A DNA stretch of 8,238 nt, taken from an uncultured Hymenobacter sp. (GTDB lineage: Bacteria; Bacteroidota; Bacteroidia; Cytophagales; Hymenobacteraceae). The stretch spans positions 1 to 8,238 of the forward strand of contig CALMOO010000244.1 in assembly GCA_937871705.1 (NCBI GenBank). The letters are read 5' to 3'. The notes beneath the pieces were generated by a model. The model did not search any database. It had not been told where the DNA came from and worked only from the letters and a program-made list of their open reading frames with translations. A program made the translations under genes and the position numbers. Position 1 is the stretch's first letter. Each line of letters opens with the position of its first letter. Positions 1 through 6,327 of this stretch are shown one piece after another.

Positions 1-443
1 AAGTATTAGTGGAGCAAGCCGAATCAGACGAGCCGATGGTGTTCCTGTTTGGCCACAGCGGCTTGCCCGAAGAGTTTGAGCGCCAACTTGATGGCAAGAA
101 CCCCGGCGATTCATTCAACTTTTCGCTGACGCCCGAGCAGGCCTACGGCGACTACGACGAGCAAGCCGTAGTGCAGATTCCGAAGCAAGTGTTTGAGATT
201 GATGGCCAAGTAGATGGCCAGATGCTGGAAGTTGGCAACTACCTGCCCATGGCCGACAACGAAGGCCACCACATGCAAGCCAAAGTGGTGGAAGTAGGCG
301 ATGAAATGGTGACCATGGACTTCAACCACCCGCTAGCCGGCATGGTGATGCACTTCGACGGTAAAATTGAAGATGTGCGCGCCGCTACTAGTGAAGAGTT
401 GGCCCACGGCCACGTGCACGGCGACGGCGGGCACCAGCACTAA
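1..443 (+). CDS. slyD: SlyD-like FKBP-type peptidyl-prolyl cis-trans isomerase, 5' end missing
   Basis: This protein catalyses cis-trans isomerisation of X-Pro bonds and acts as a folding chaperone; SlyD relatives also bind Ni and other metals. The frame is open to the left edge (first whole codon at 3). The GTG at 9 is probably internal, because the family normally has a further N-terminal strand of roughly 20 residues before the segment EQAESDEPMVFLFGHSGL. Visible are the FKBP core (FLFGHSGLPEEFE, SLTPEQAYGDYDEQAV), the inserted-in-flap chaperone segment (about residues 55-105 from the GTG, with MLEVGNYLPMADNEG), and the family hallmark TMDFNHPLAGMVMHF. The C-terminus HGHVHGDGGHQH is a short His-rich tail as in metal-binding SlyD proteins. 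The TAA at 441-443 is followed 11 bases later by a long palindrome that may end the transcript. The assignment to the SlyD-like group is firm; the symbol is by family and true orthology is not shown. Confidence 0.9.
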   Translation, partial: VLVEQAESDEPMVFLFGHSGLPEEFERQLDGKNPGDSFNFSLTPEQAYGDYDEQAVVQIPKQVFEIDGQVDGQMLEVGNYLPMADNEGHHMQAKVVEVGDEMVTMDFNHPLAGMVMHFDGKIEDVRAATSEELAHGHVHGDGGHQH

Positions 444-453
444 TCGTGGCGCT

Positions 454-559
454 AAAAGAACGTCATGCTGACGACAGGAAGCATCTCTACCGCATAGTAA
501 TCCAATCCGTGAGGATGATGCGACTAAGATGCTTCCAATTGTCAGCATGACGTTCTTTT
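454..559. repeat. 106-bp imperfect palindrome, REP/MITE-like (copy type A)
   Basis: The ends are exact inverted repeats: 454-472 (AAAAGAACGTCATGCTGAC) pairs with 541-559 over 19 bp. A second pair, 477-486 (GGAAGCATCT) with 527-536, adds 10 bp. Further in, CGCAT (491-495) pairs with ATGCG (518-522). Almost the whole element can therefore fold into one long hairpin. A T-run (556-562) follows the right arm, and four A's start the left arm, so it could also stop transcription from slyD. The box plan (GTCAT..., then GAAGCA(A)TCT, then the mirror image) is shared with the element at 3855-3948. I remember similar dispersed palindromes from Hymenobacter genomes but cannot verify copy number here. No ORF or transposase lies inside. 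Confidence 0.8.
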
Positions 560-600
560 TTTATCCTTTCTTTTCTCTCCAATCAACTTTTTCTAATCTC

Positions 601-1353
601 ATGGCCCCTACCCCCCTCGCACCGCTCAGCCGCCAAGACCAAGAAAAGCAGCAAGCTGGCGCCGCCGCCCTGCGCTGGGTGCGCGATGGCATGGTGCTGG
701 GCCTAGGCACGGGCAGCACGTCGGCGCAATTTATTATTCAGCTGGGGGCGGCTGTTCGCAATGGCCTGCGGGTGCAGGGCATCGCTACTTCGCTGGCGAG
801 CGAAGCGCTGGCGCGGCAGGTGGGTATTCCGCTGCTGGAGCCACGGCGCGGCTTGCGCTTCGACCTGGCCGTGGATGGGGCCGATGAGCTGGACAGCCAG
901 CTGCGCCTCATTAAAGGCGGCGGCGGGGCGCTACTGCGCGAAAAGCTGCTCGAAACGGCTTCCGATTATCTGCTCGTGGTAGCCGACTCTTCTAAGTTGG
1001 TGCCGCAGCTGGGGCGCTTTCCGCTGCCGCTGGAAGTGGTGCCGTTTGCGCTGCCCTGGGTGCAGGATGCGGTGGCTGACCTGGGCGGCAACCCCGTTGT
1101 ACGCATGGCCAAAGACGACCCAACTGCTTACTATTACTCCGACCAGAAAAACCTAATTTTGGACTGCCATTTCGGCCAAATTGCTGAGCCTGAGCAGCTG
1201 GCTAGCCGCTTAAAAACCATACCCGGTATTGTGGAGCACGGGCTGTTTATCGGCTTGGCGAAGGCGGCGTTAGTCGTGCGCGACGGCGAAACGCTGGTAC
1301 TGCGGCCCGGCGAAGCCGGCCGGCCAGCCACGGATTTTATGGAGCTGCCTTAA
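601..1353 (+). CDS. rpiA: Ribose-5-phosphate isomerase A
   Basis: RpiA interconverts ribulose 5-phosphate and ribose 5-phosphate in the cytoplasm, linking the oxidative pentose phosphate branch to nucleotide synthesis. The frame gives 250 residues, slightly longer than the 219-residue E. coli enzyme. Family motifs are all present: the phosphate-binding loop GLGTGSTSAQFI (34-45), IATSLASEAL (61-70), VDGADELD (91-98, the catalytic aspartates being D92 and D95), LIKGGGGALLREK (103-115, with K105 and the general base E114), FPLPLEVVPF (140-149) and IPGIVEHGLF (207-216). The reading frame stays open upstream to an ATG at 529, but that ATG lies in the arm of the palindrome and would add 24 residues (MLPIVSMTFFFYPFF...) with no family match. 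The ATG at 601 is therefore preferred. The gene faces pgl across a 200-bp palindromic gap. No clear Shine-Dalgarno site is visible, as is common in Bacteroidota. Confidence 0.95.
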   Translation: MAPTPLAPLSRQDQEKQQAGAAALRWVRDGMVLGLGTGSTSAQFIIQLGAAVRNGLRVQGIATSLASEALARQVGIPLLEPRRGLRFDLAVDGADELDSQLRLIKGGGGALLREKLLETASDYLLVVADSSKLVPQLGRFPLPLEVVPFALPWVQDAVADLGGNPVVRMAKDDPTAYYYSDQKNLILDCHFGQIAEPEQLASRLKTIPGIVEHGLFIGLAKAALVVRDGETLVLRPGEAGRPATDFMELP

Positions 1354-1355
1354 TG

Positions 1356-1554
1356 GGAAACCTCACGGGATTCCTATGGGGCAGCCTCTCTCTAAAAAAG
1401 AAGGAAGCCTAAGGATTTGGTGGTTCTAAAAACAGAGAAGGCTTTTAGCATCCGCTAAAAGCCTTCTCTGTTTTCTCAAAAGAGTGAATAGTATGCGCCG
1501 CCGTGGCTCTTTTTTTAGAGAGGGGCTGCCCCATAGGAATGCCGTGAGGTTTCC
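1356..1554. repeat. Stop-to-stop nested palindrome between rpiA and pgl (outer arms)
   Basis: The outer left arm at 1356-1401 (46 nt, beginning GGAAACCTCACGG) is the reverse complement of 1508-1554 (47 nt). By eye there are only two mismatches and one extra base in an A/T run. The left arm starts two bases after the rpiA TAA (1351-1353); the right arm ends at the first plus-strand base of the pgl stop (1554-1556). Between the arms sits a separate perfect hairpin (1429-1474), flanked by 27 and 33 unpaired bases. The region holds no gene. It could be a specialised double terminator, a non-autonomous palindromic insertion, or an inverted duplication of a gene end. Confidence 0.9.
1429..1474. terminator. 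Bidirectional intrinsic terminator for rpiA and pgl
   Basis: The arms 1429-1449 and 1454-1474 form a perfect 21-bp stem around the four-base loop ATCC. The core is CAGAGAAGGCTTTTAGC, bounded by an A-run on the left and TTTT on the right, so either strand gives a stable hairpin followed by U's. It lies centrally between two convergent genes, which suits termination from both sides. The U-tracts are short, so efficiency is uncertain. Confidence 0.85.
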
Positions 1555-2285
1555 TACCCCCTCTTCGTTAGCTTACAGGCCGCGGCCTCGTCCAGAAACC
1601 ACGACACTTGGCCGCTTTCCGGGGCAATCAGCTGGGCGGGGTACTGCTCAATATTGCGGTCAAATTCCAGGATTTGCTGCACGGCCAAGGCCTTATCAGC
1701 ACCGTAAACCAGGAAGGCGATAGCGCGGGCTTGGTTGATGAGCGGGGCGGTAAAGGTGATGCGATACACTTGCTGCTCAGGCAGCCACACTTCCTTCACG
1801 CCTACGGTTTTTTCGTGCAGCACGCTGGTACGCGGGAAGAGCGAGGCCGTGTGGGCATTGTCGCCCAAGCCGAGCAGGATTAAGTCGAAAATAGCTTTTT
1901 CTTCCCCGAAGAACTCCTCAATCGCTACCCCGTACTGGGCGGCTGCTTCGGCGGGGTCGTGGTCAGTTTCGACGGCAAACACCTGCGCGGCGCGAATTAC
2001 CAGCGGGTCGAACAAGGCGGTTTTTGCCATCAGGTAGTTGCTCTCGGGCGAGCTTTGGGGCACGTTGCGCTCGTCGCCGAAGAAGAAATACACCTGGTCC
2101 CAGTTCACTTGAGCGCGGTAGGTGGGCGAGGCGAGCAGCTCGTAGAGCTTCTTGGGCGAGCTGCCGCCCGAAAGTGCCACCGCAAAGCGACCGCGGGCCG
2201 CAATGGCCTGGTTGGCCGTAGCCACAAAGTAATCGGCCAAGTCGCGCAGCACGTCGTCGGCCGTTTTCAACACGTGTAAATCCAT
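1554..2285 (-). CDS. pgl: 6-phosphogluconolactonase (glucosamine-6-phosphate isomerase-like fold)
   Basis: Pgl hydrolyses 6-phosphoglucono-1,5-lactone, made by Zwf, to 6-phosphogluconate. The protein has 243 residues, normal for the SOL/DevB family. Motifs seen are the sugar-phosphate loop ALSGGSSPKKLYELL (37-51), YFFFGDERNVPQSSPESNY (66-84), and LLGLGDNAHTASLFP (137-151), with H145 as the expected catalytic histidine. The usual DGHTASLFP reads NAHTASLFP here, but the histidine is kept. The ATG shares a base with the zwf stop (TAATG on the minus strand, plus 2283-2287), so the two are probably co-transcribed and translationally coupled. The TAG at 1554-1556 touches the outer arm of the nested palindrome. 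A GlcN6P deaminase is the only alternative in the superfamily; motifs and the zwf neighbour favour Pgl. Confidence 0.95.
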   Translation of the reverse strand: MDLHVLKTADDVLRDLADYFVATANQAIAARGRFAVALSGGSSPKKLYELLASPTYRAQVNWDQVYFFFGDERNVPQSSPESNYLMAKTALFDPLVIRAAQVFAVETDHDPAEAAAQYGVAIEEFFGEEKAIFDLILLGLGDNAHTASLFPRTSVLHEKTVGVKEVWLPEQQVYRITFTAPLINQARAIAFLVYGADKALAVQQILEFDRNIEQYPAQLIAPESGQVSWFLDEAAACKLTKRG

Positions 2286-3799
2286 TATTTCTTGGTGTTG
2301 AGCGGCAGCGTAAACCAGTGAAACCCATCCTTGGCCACGAGGTTTTCGGCCAGTTCGGGGCCCCAGGAATCAGCCGAGTAATTGGGGAAATTCTGGCTGA
2401 TGCGGCTCTGCCAGGAAGTCAGAATAGGCATCACCAAGTCCCAGGCCTCCTCTACCTGGTCGCCGCGCATAAAGAGCGTCTGGTCGCCGAGCATCACGTC
2501 GAGCAACAGCGTTTCGTAGGCTTCCGGCGCCTCGCTGATGTACGTGCCTTTGTAGTCAAACACCATGTCCACGGTGTTCAGCATCATCTCCACACCGGGG
2601 CGCTTGGCTTGCACCTGCAAGCGAATGCTCATCTCGGGTTGTATGCTGATAACCAATCGGTTCTGCTTCAGCGTATCTACCGTTTCGGGCGGGAAGATGA
2701 AGTGGGGAACCTCTTTAAACTGAATCGTGATAACTGAGGCCGAGCGGTGCAGCCGCTTGCCGGTACGCAAGTAGAACGGCACGCCTTCCCAGCGCCAGTT
2801 GTCCACAAAAAACTTCACCGCGGCGAAAGTTTCGGTGTTCGATTCGGGATTGGCGCCGGGCTCTTCGCGGTAGCCGGGCACCTGCTTGCCTTCGAGCCAG
2901 CCAGGGCCATACTGGCCGCGCACGGCTTGGTCGCGCACGGTTTCGGGCGTGAAGCGGCGCATGGCACGCAGCACGTCCACCTTGCGGTTGCGCACCTCTT
3001 CGGACGAGAAGCTCACGGGCGGCTCCATGGCCACGATGCACAGCAGTTGCAGCAGGTGGTTCTGAATCATATCGCGCAGCGCGCCCGAGCCATCGTAGTA
3101 GCCGGTGCGCTCGCCTACCCCCAGGTTTTCGGTCACTGATATCTGCACGTGCTCGATGTAGTTGCGGTTCCAGAGCGGCTCCATCAGCGCGTTAGCGAAG
3201 CGAAAAGCCATGATGTTCTGCACTGTTTCCTTGCCCAGGTAGTGGTCAATGCGGTAAATCTGGCTTTCCTGAAAAATCTCGCCCAGCAGCTTGTTCAGCT
3301 CCTTGGCCGAATCGAGGTCGTGGCCAAACGGCTTTTCGATGACGATGCGGGTGCGTTGGGGGTCTTCCGTCAGGCCGGCTTCGGCCAGGTTTTTGGCGAT
3401 AATCGGGAAGAAATTGGGCGCCACCGCCAGGTAGTAAATGACGTTGGCCGGCGTTTGCCACTCCGCTTCCAGCTCCTTAATGCGCGTGCCAAACTCCTTA
3501 TAGGTGTTGGCATCCTGCACGTCGGCGGCCTGGTAGTGCACCCGCGGGGCAAATTCCTGCCACTGCTTCTCGTCGACCTTGCCGCGGCGCGAGAAATGGT
3601 TGATGTCGTCAAGCATCCGGGCTTGAAAATCCTCGTCGCTGAGCTTGGTACGGCCCGTGCCGATGAAGGCAAACTGCTCGGGCATCCAGTTTTCGAGGTA
3701 CAGATTATAAAGCGCCGGCGCCAGCTTGCGAGCGTTCAGGTCGCCGGTGCCGCCGAAGATGACGAAGATGGTCGGCTGCGATTTTAGGGTTGCGTTCAT
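2285..3799 (-). CDS. zwf: Glucose-6-phosphate 1-dehydrogenase
   Basis: Zwf oxidises glucose 6-phosphate to 6-phosphogluconolactone with reduction of NADP (some bacterial forms also use NAD). It is the entry step of the oxidative pentose phosphate pathway. The protein has 504 residues, close to the usual 490-510. Features in order are the dinucleotide-binding loop FGGTGDLNARKL (15-26), EKPFGHD (155-161), the active-site signature RIDHYLGKE (183-191, with D185 and H186), YDGSGALRDMIQNHLLQ (235-251, with the expected catalytic base H248), and WEGVPFYLRTGKRL (337-350). The ATG at 3797-3799 places the Rossmann loop at the usual distance from the N-terminus. pgl follows with a one-base overlap. gnd lies upstream on the same strand, but a 167-bp gap with a palindrome separates them, so whether all three share one transcript is open. 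Confidence 0.97.
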   Translation of the reverse strand: MNATLKSQPTIFVIFGGTGDLNARKLAPALYNLYLENWMPEQFAFIGTGRTKLSDEDFQARMLDDINHFSRRGKVDEKQWQEFAPRVHYQAADVQDANTYKEFGTRIKELEAEWQTPANVIYYLAVAPNFFPIIAKNLAEAGLTEDPQRTRIVIEKPFGHDLDSAKELNKLLGEIFQESQIYRIDHYLGKETVQNIMAFRFANALMEPLWNRNYIEHVQISVTENLGVGERTGYYDGSGALRDMIQNHLLQLLCIVAMEPPVSFSSEEVRNRKVDVLRAMRRFTPETVRDQAVRGQYGPGWLEGKQVPGYREEPGANPESNTETFAAVKFFVDNWRWEGVPFYLRTGKRLHRSASVITIQFKEVPHFIFPPETVDTLKQNRLVISIQPEMSIRLQVQAKRPGVEMMLNTVDMVFDYKGTYISEAPEAYETLLLDVMLGDQTLFMRGDQVEEAWDLVMPILTSWQSRISQNFPNYSADSWGPELAENLVAKDGFHWFTLPLNTKK

Positions 3800-3854
3800 A
3801 GTAATAGTGCTTGGTTGTTGGTGCCTAGTACCTGGGGCGGGGGTAGGGAAACGC

Positions 3855-3948
3855 TTGTCATTGCAAGCCAGCGAAGCAATCTTTCCTCAGCGCCAGTACG
3901 ATGGCTCGAACGAATAGAAAGATTACCGCGCTACACTCGCAATGACAA
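3855..3948. repeat. 94-bp imperfect palindrome, REP/MITE-like (copy type B)
   Basis: The outer arms TTGTCATTGC (3855-3864) and GCAATGACAA (3939-3948) are perfect inverted repeats. An inner pair, AATCTTTC (3878-3885) with GAAAGATT (3917-3924), adds a second stem. The order of boxes (GTCAT..., GAAGCAATCT, mirror image) parallels the element at 454-559, although the sequences differ. It fills most of the gap between the gnd stop and the zwf start. I recall similar GTCATTGCGAG...GAAGCAATCTTTC repeats as abundant in Hymenobacter and other bacteria, but cannot count copies from this window. No transposase is nearby. Confidence 0.75.
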
Positions 3949-3966
3949 ACAGTTGTAAGCCCCAGG

Positions 3967-5448
3967 CTACTCCTTAGCGACCGCAGGCGGCTGGTTGGCG
4001 TGCGTGCCGGTTGGCGACTCTACGTTGCTGCGCAGGCCGGTCCACTGGGTGTGGAAGGTGCCTTCCTTGCCCACCAGCTCGTAGGTGTGCGCCCCGAAGT
4101 AATCGCGCTGAGCCTGAATGAGATTGGAGGGTAGGCGGCCGGTGCGGAAGGCATCGAAGTAGCCAAGGGCGCTGGTATAAGCCGGCACGGCCAGGCCGGC
4201 CGATACGGCCGCTACTATCAGCGCACGTGTGCCAGGCACAGCGGCTTGCACCAGCTGCTGCACGTTGGCGTCGAGCAGCAAGTGCGCTAGGTGGTTATCC
4301 TTTTCAAAAGCGTTGAAAATATCATTCAAGAACGACGAGCGGATAATGCAGCCGCCGCGCCAGATTTTGGCAATCGTGGGCAGCTGCAAGTCGTACTTAA
4401 AGTCTTCTGAGGCGCGCGCCAGCATGTGCATGCCCTGCGCGTAGCTCATTATCATGCTGAAGTAGAAGGCCTGCTCTAGCTGACTGAGTAGCTGCTCCTT
4501 ATCGCCTTCCAATTGGCCCGAGGGGGGGTAGAGACCCGCCAGCTGCTCGCGCAGGGCCTTGTACTTTGACAAGTCACGCATCGACACGGCCGTATCGACG
4601 GTCGGGATGGGCGCCTGCAAGTCCATGGCCACCTGCGACGTCCACTTGCCGGTGCCCTTGGCGCGAGCTTCGTCCTTTATAGCATCTAGCAATAAGCCGT
4701 CGCCTTCGGGGTTTTTGAAGGCGAAAATATCCTTGGTGATGTCGAGCAGGAAGGACTGCAAACGGCCTTCGTTCCACTTCGTGAATACCTGGTCGATAGC
4801 CTCGTTATCCATACCCAAGCCGTTTTTGAGCACGCCGTAGGTTTCGGCAATCAGCTCCATCAGGCCGTACTCGATGCCGTTGTGCACCATTTTCACGAAG
4901 TGGCCGGCCGCGCCGGGGCCCATGTAGGCCACGCAGGGCGCGCCTTCGACTTTAGCCGCAATGGCTTCGAATACCGGTTGCATCACCTTATAGGCTTCGC
5001 GGTCGCCACCGGGCATCATGCTGGGGCCGAAGCGAGCGCCTTCCTCACCACCCGACACGCCCATGCCGAAGAAATGCAGATTTTTGGTTTCCAGGTCTTT
5101 GGCGCGGCGCTCGGTGTCGGTGTAGTACGAGTTGCCGCCGTCAATGAGAATATCGCCGGGGCTGAGCAGCGGCGTCATCTCGGCAATTACGCTGTCCACT
5201 ATGGCGCCCGCAGGCACCAGCATCATAATGGCGCGGGGCGTTTTGATGCTTTGCACAAAGGCCGCGGGGTCGGTGAAGCCCTTGACGGGCTTGTCTTTAC
5301 CTTCCTGGCCGAGCAGGTCGACCTGCTTCTGGTTTTTGTCGTAGCCAGCCACTGCAAAGTTGTGGTCGGCCATATTCAGCAGCAGGTTGCGGCCCATGGT
5401 GCCAAGGCCAATCATGCCAAAAGCGTAATCCGGGGAGTTGGGACTCAT
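3967..5448 (-). CDS. gnd: 6-phosphogluconate dehydrogenase, decarboxylating
   Basis: Gnd oxidatively decarboxylates 6-phosphogluconate to ribulose 5-phosphate, CO2 and NADPH. From the chosen start it has 493 residues, in the range of the long homodimeric type (E. coli 468). Motifs are the Rossmann segment FGMIGLGTMGRNLLLNMADHNFAV, which starts at residue 10, then DGGNSYYTDTERR (103-115), GMGVSGGEEGARFGPSMMPGG (128-148), GHFVKMVHNGIEYGLMELI (182-200) and a C-terminal RTGRLPSNLIQAQRDYFGAH (435-454). The catalytic lysine and its partners correspond to K186, H189, N190 and E193. The frame is open to an ATG at 5520, but that adds 24 residues (MSRSTAFCAAFRHS...) unlike the family, while the ATG at 5448 puts the Rossmann strand a few residues in, as usual. 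The C-terminal tail after HTQWT (466-470) is Pro/Ala-rich and 23 residues long. acpH lies 108 bases upstream on the same strand. Confidence 0.96.
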   Translation of the reverse strand: MSPNSPDYAFGMIGLGTMGRNLLLNMADHNFAVAGYDKNQKQVDLLGQEGKDKPVKGFTDPAAFVQSIKTPRAIMMLVPAGAIVDSVIAEMTPLLSPGDILIDGGNSYYTDTERRAKDLETKNLHFFGMGVSGGEEGARFGPSMMPGGDREAYKVMQPVFEAIAAKVEGAPCVAYMGPGAAGHFVKMVHNGIEYGLMELIAETYGVLKNGLGMDNEAIDQVFTKWNEGRLQSFLLDITKDIFAFKNPEGDGLLLDAIKDEARAKGTGKWTSQVAMDLQAPIPTVDTAVSMRDLSKYKALREQLAGLYPPSGQLEGDKEQLLSQLEQAFYFSMIMSYAQGMHMLARASEDFKYDLQLPTIAKIWRGGCIIRSSFLNDIFNAFEKDNHLAHLLLDANVQQLVQAAVPGTRALIVAAVSAGLAVPAYTSALGYFDAFRTGRLPSNLIQAQRDYFGAHTYELVGKEGTFHTQWTGLRSNVESPTGTHANQPPAVAKE

Positions 5449-5556
5449 CGTGAAAAGGTGAGGAGGATGAAAGAAAAGCGAGTGCCTGAAAGCAGCGCAA
5501 AAAGCAGTGCTACGGGACAAATAAGCGGCTATACGTAAGAACGGCCAGCCGATGGC

Positions 5557-6186
5557 TTAGTTTGGGGCAGGCGAAGATGCAGCTTCCTGCGCCAGTGCCA
5601 TTAGTTCCGGGAAAAATTCTCTAAAATCGGCTTCATAGGCGGCGTAGTTGCGGCGCAGCTCTTCGGTGGCCGTTTCCATGCCCGAGCCGGGGGTAGCGCG
5701 GCGGCTCAGGCCGTGCAGGGCGCGGGCAATTCCTTCGGTTTCGGCGTAGTGCAGCAGCCAGTTATGCGCCACCATGTAGGGAAAAAAGTGCTGCACCGGC
5801 GCCGGAAACTCGGCTTGGCGCGTGGCCAATAAGGCATACACGCGCTGCGTAAAATCGGCCAGGGGCTCGGCAGAGAACTCCGCAAAATTGCAGGCCAGAA
5901 AATGGTCAAAAAACACATCGGCCACTACCCCCGCGTACTTGCCGGCGCCGGCCGCGCGCAGCCGGGCAGTGGTGCGGCGCACCACGGGGTGCTGGTCGGT
6001 GAAGGTGTCGATGGCCCGGTGCGCCCGGATGCCCGCCTGCACGGCGGGGGGGTAGGCGTCGAGCCGGCGGCCGGGCACCGAGTCGGCAATAAACTGGCCC
6101 AGCAGGTGGTCGGCGTAGCTGGGCGCGGTGCCGCCAAACCCCGTGGCATCGGCGCCAGCCAAAAACAAATGAGCCAAGAAATTCAT
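5557..6186 (-). CDS. acpH: Acyl carrier protein phosphodiesterase (AcpH/DUF479 family)
   Basis: AcpH-family enzymes remove the 4'-phosphopantetheine arm from acyl carrier protein, turning holo-ACP back to apo-ACP. The frame gives 209 residues against 193 for E. coli AcpH. The characteristic start MNFLAHLFLA (1-10) is present, followed by a Gly-rich insertion, HLLGQFIADSVPGR (27-40), IRAHRAIDTFTDQHPVVRR (53-71) and the metal-site region VVADVFFDHFLACNF (87-101). Those His/Asp pairs belong to the HD-like fold of the family. The C-terminus ends in Ala/Ser/Pro residues. The start is fixed by MNFLAH. It may be co-transcribed with gnd 108 bases downstream, but no functional link is obvious. The family call is good. 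Many Bacteroidota members are untested, so the exact substrate is inferred from E. coli. Confidence 0.85.
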   Translation of the reverse strand: MNFLAHLFLAGADATGFGGTAPSYADHLLGQFIADSVPGRRLDAYPPAVQAGIRAHRAIDTFTDQHPVVRRTTARLRAAGAGKYAGVVADVFFDHFLACNFAEFSAEPLADFTQRVYALLATRQAEFPAPVQHFFPYMVAHNWLLHYAETEGIARALHGLSRRATPGSGMETATEELRRNYAAYEADFREFFPELMALAQEAASSPAPN

Positions 6187-6327
6187 CGTCGCCGGCCGAG
6201 GTTAGTACAGCCCGGCCGCTAGTGTAACCAGAAAACTAGAAACCAGTTTGTCCGTAAGCTAAGGCCGCTGGGGCACCGCGCTAACCGCGGCGCTCAGCCT
6301 AGTTTTCGTTTTAAATTTCCCTACCCC
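6187..6327. promoter_or_regulatory. Divergent intergenic region between acpH and the stress protein gene
   Basis: These 141 bases must hold the promoters for both divergent genes. I see no convincing match to the Bacteroidota promoter pattern (TTG near -33 with TAnnTTTG near -7); the nearest is TAGTTTTC at 6300-6307, one base off, without a good upstream partner. A small GC-rich hairpin (CCGCG 6276-6280 with CGCGG 6286-6290, loop CTAAC) lies in the leader of the plus-strand gene. The sequence TTTCCCTACCCC abuts the ATG at 6328 directly, and there is no Shine-Dalgarno site. Confidence 0.4.

Noticed and set aside
1484..1723. Small plus-strand frame covering the right palindrome arm and the end of pgl
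   Set aside because: Arg/Pro-rich shadow of pgl that starts in the terminator region; no evidence for a gene.
3149..3787. Plus-strand open frame (212 codons) opposite zwf
   Set aside because: Shadow of the zwf codon pattern; no recognisable motif, while zwf has complete active-site signatures.
3726..3917. Small plus-strand frame running from the start of zwf into the 3855-3948 palindrome
   Set aside because: Made of antisense zwf plus repeat sequence; no start context or similarity.
4882..5538. Long plus-strand open frame (218 codons) opposite gnd
   Set aside because: It is a mirror frame of a GC-rich gene, has His/Val/Ala-rich composition and matches no family I know. gnd on the other strand is unambiguous.
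5449..5556. Terminator or Bacteroidota promoter between acpH and gnd
   Set aside because: Only a 4-bp AGCC/GGCT stem without a T-run is visible, and no TAnnTTTG with a suitably placed TTG was found. The AGGAGG at 5460-5465 is on the plus strand, antisense to gnd, so it is not its ribosome binding site.
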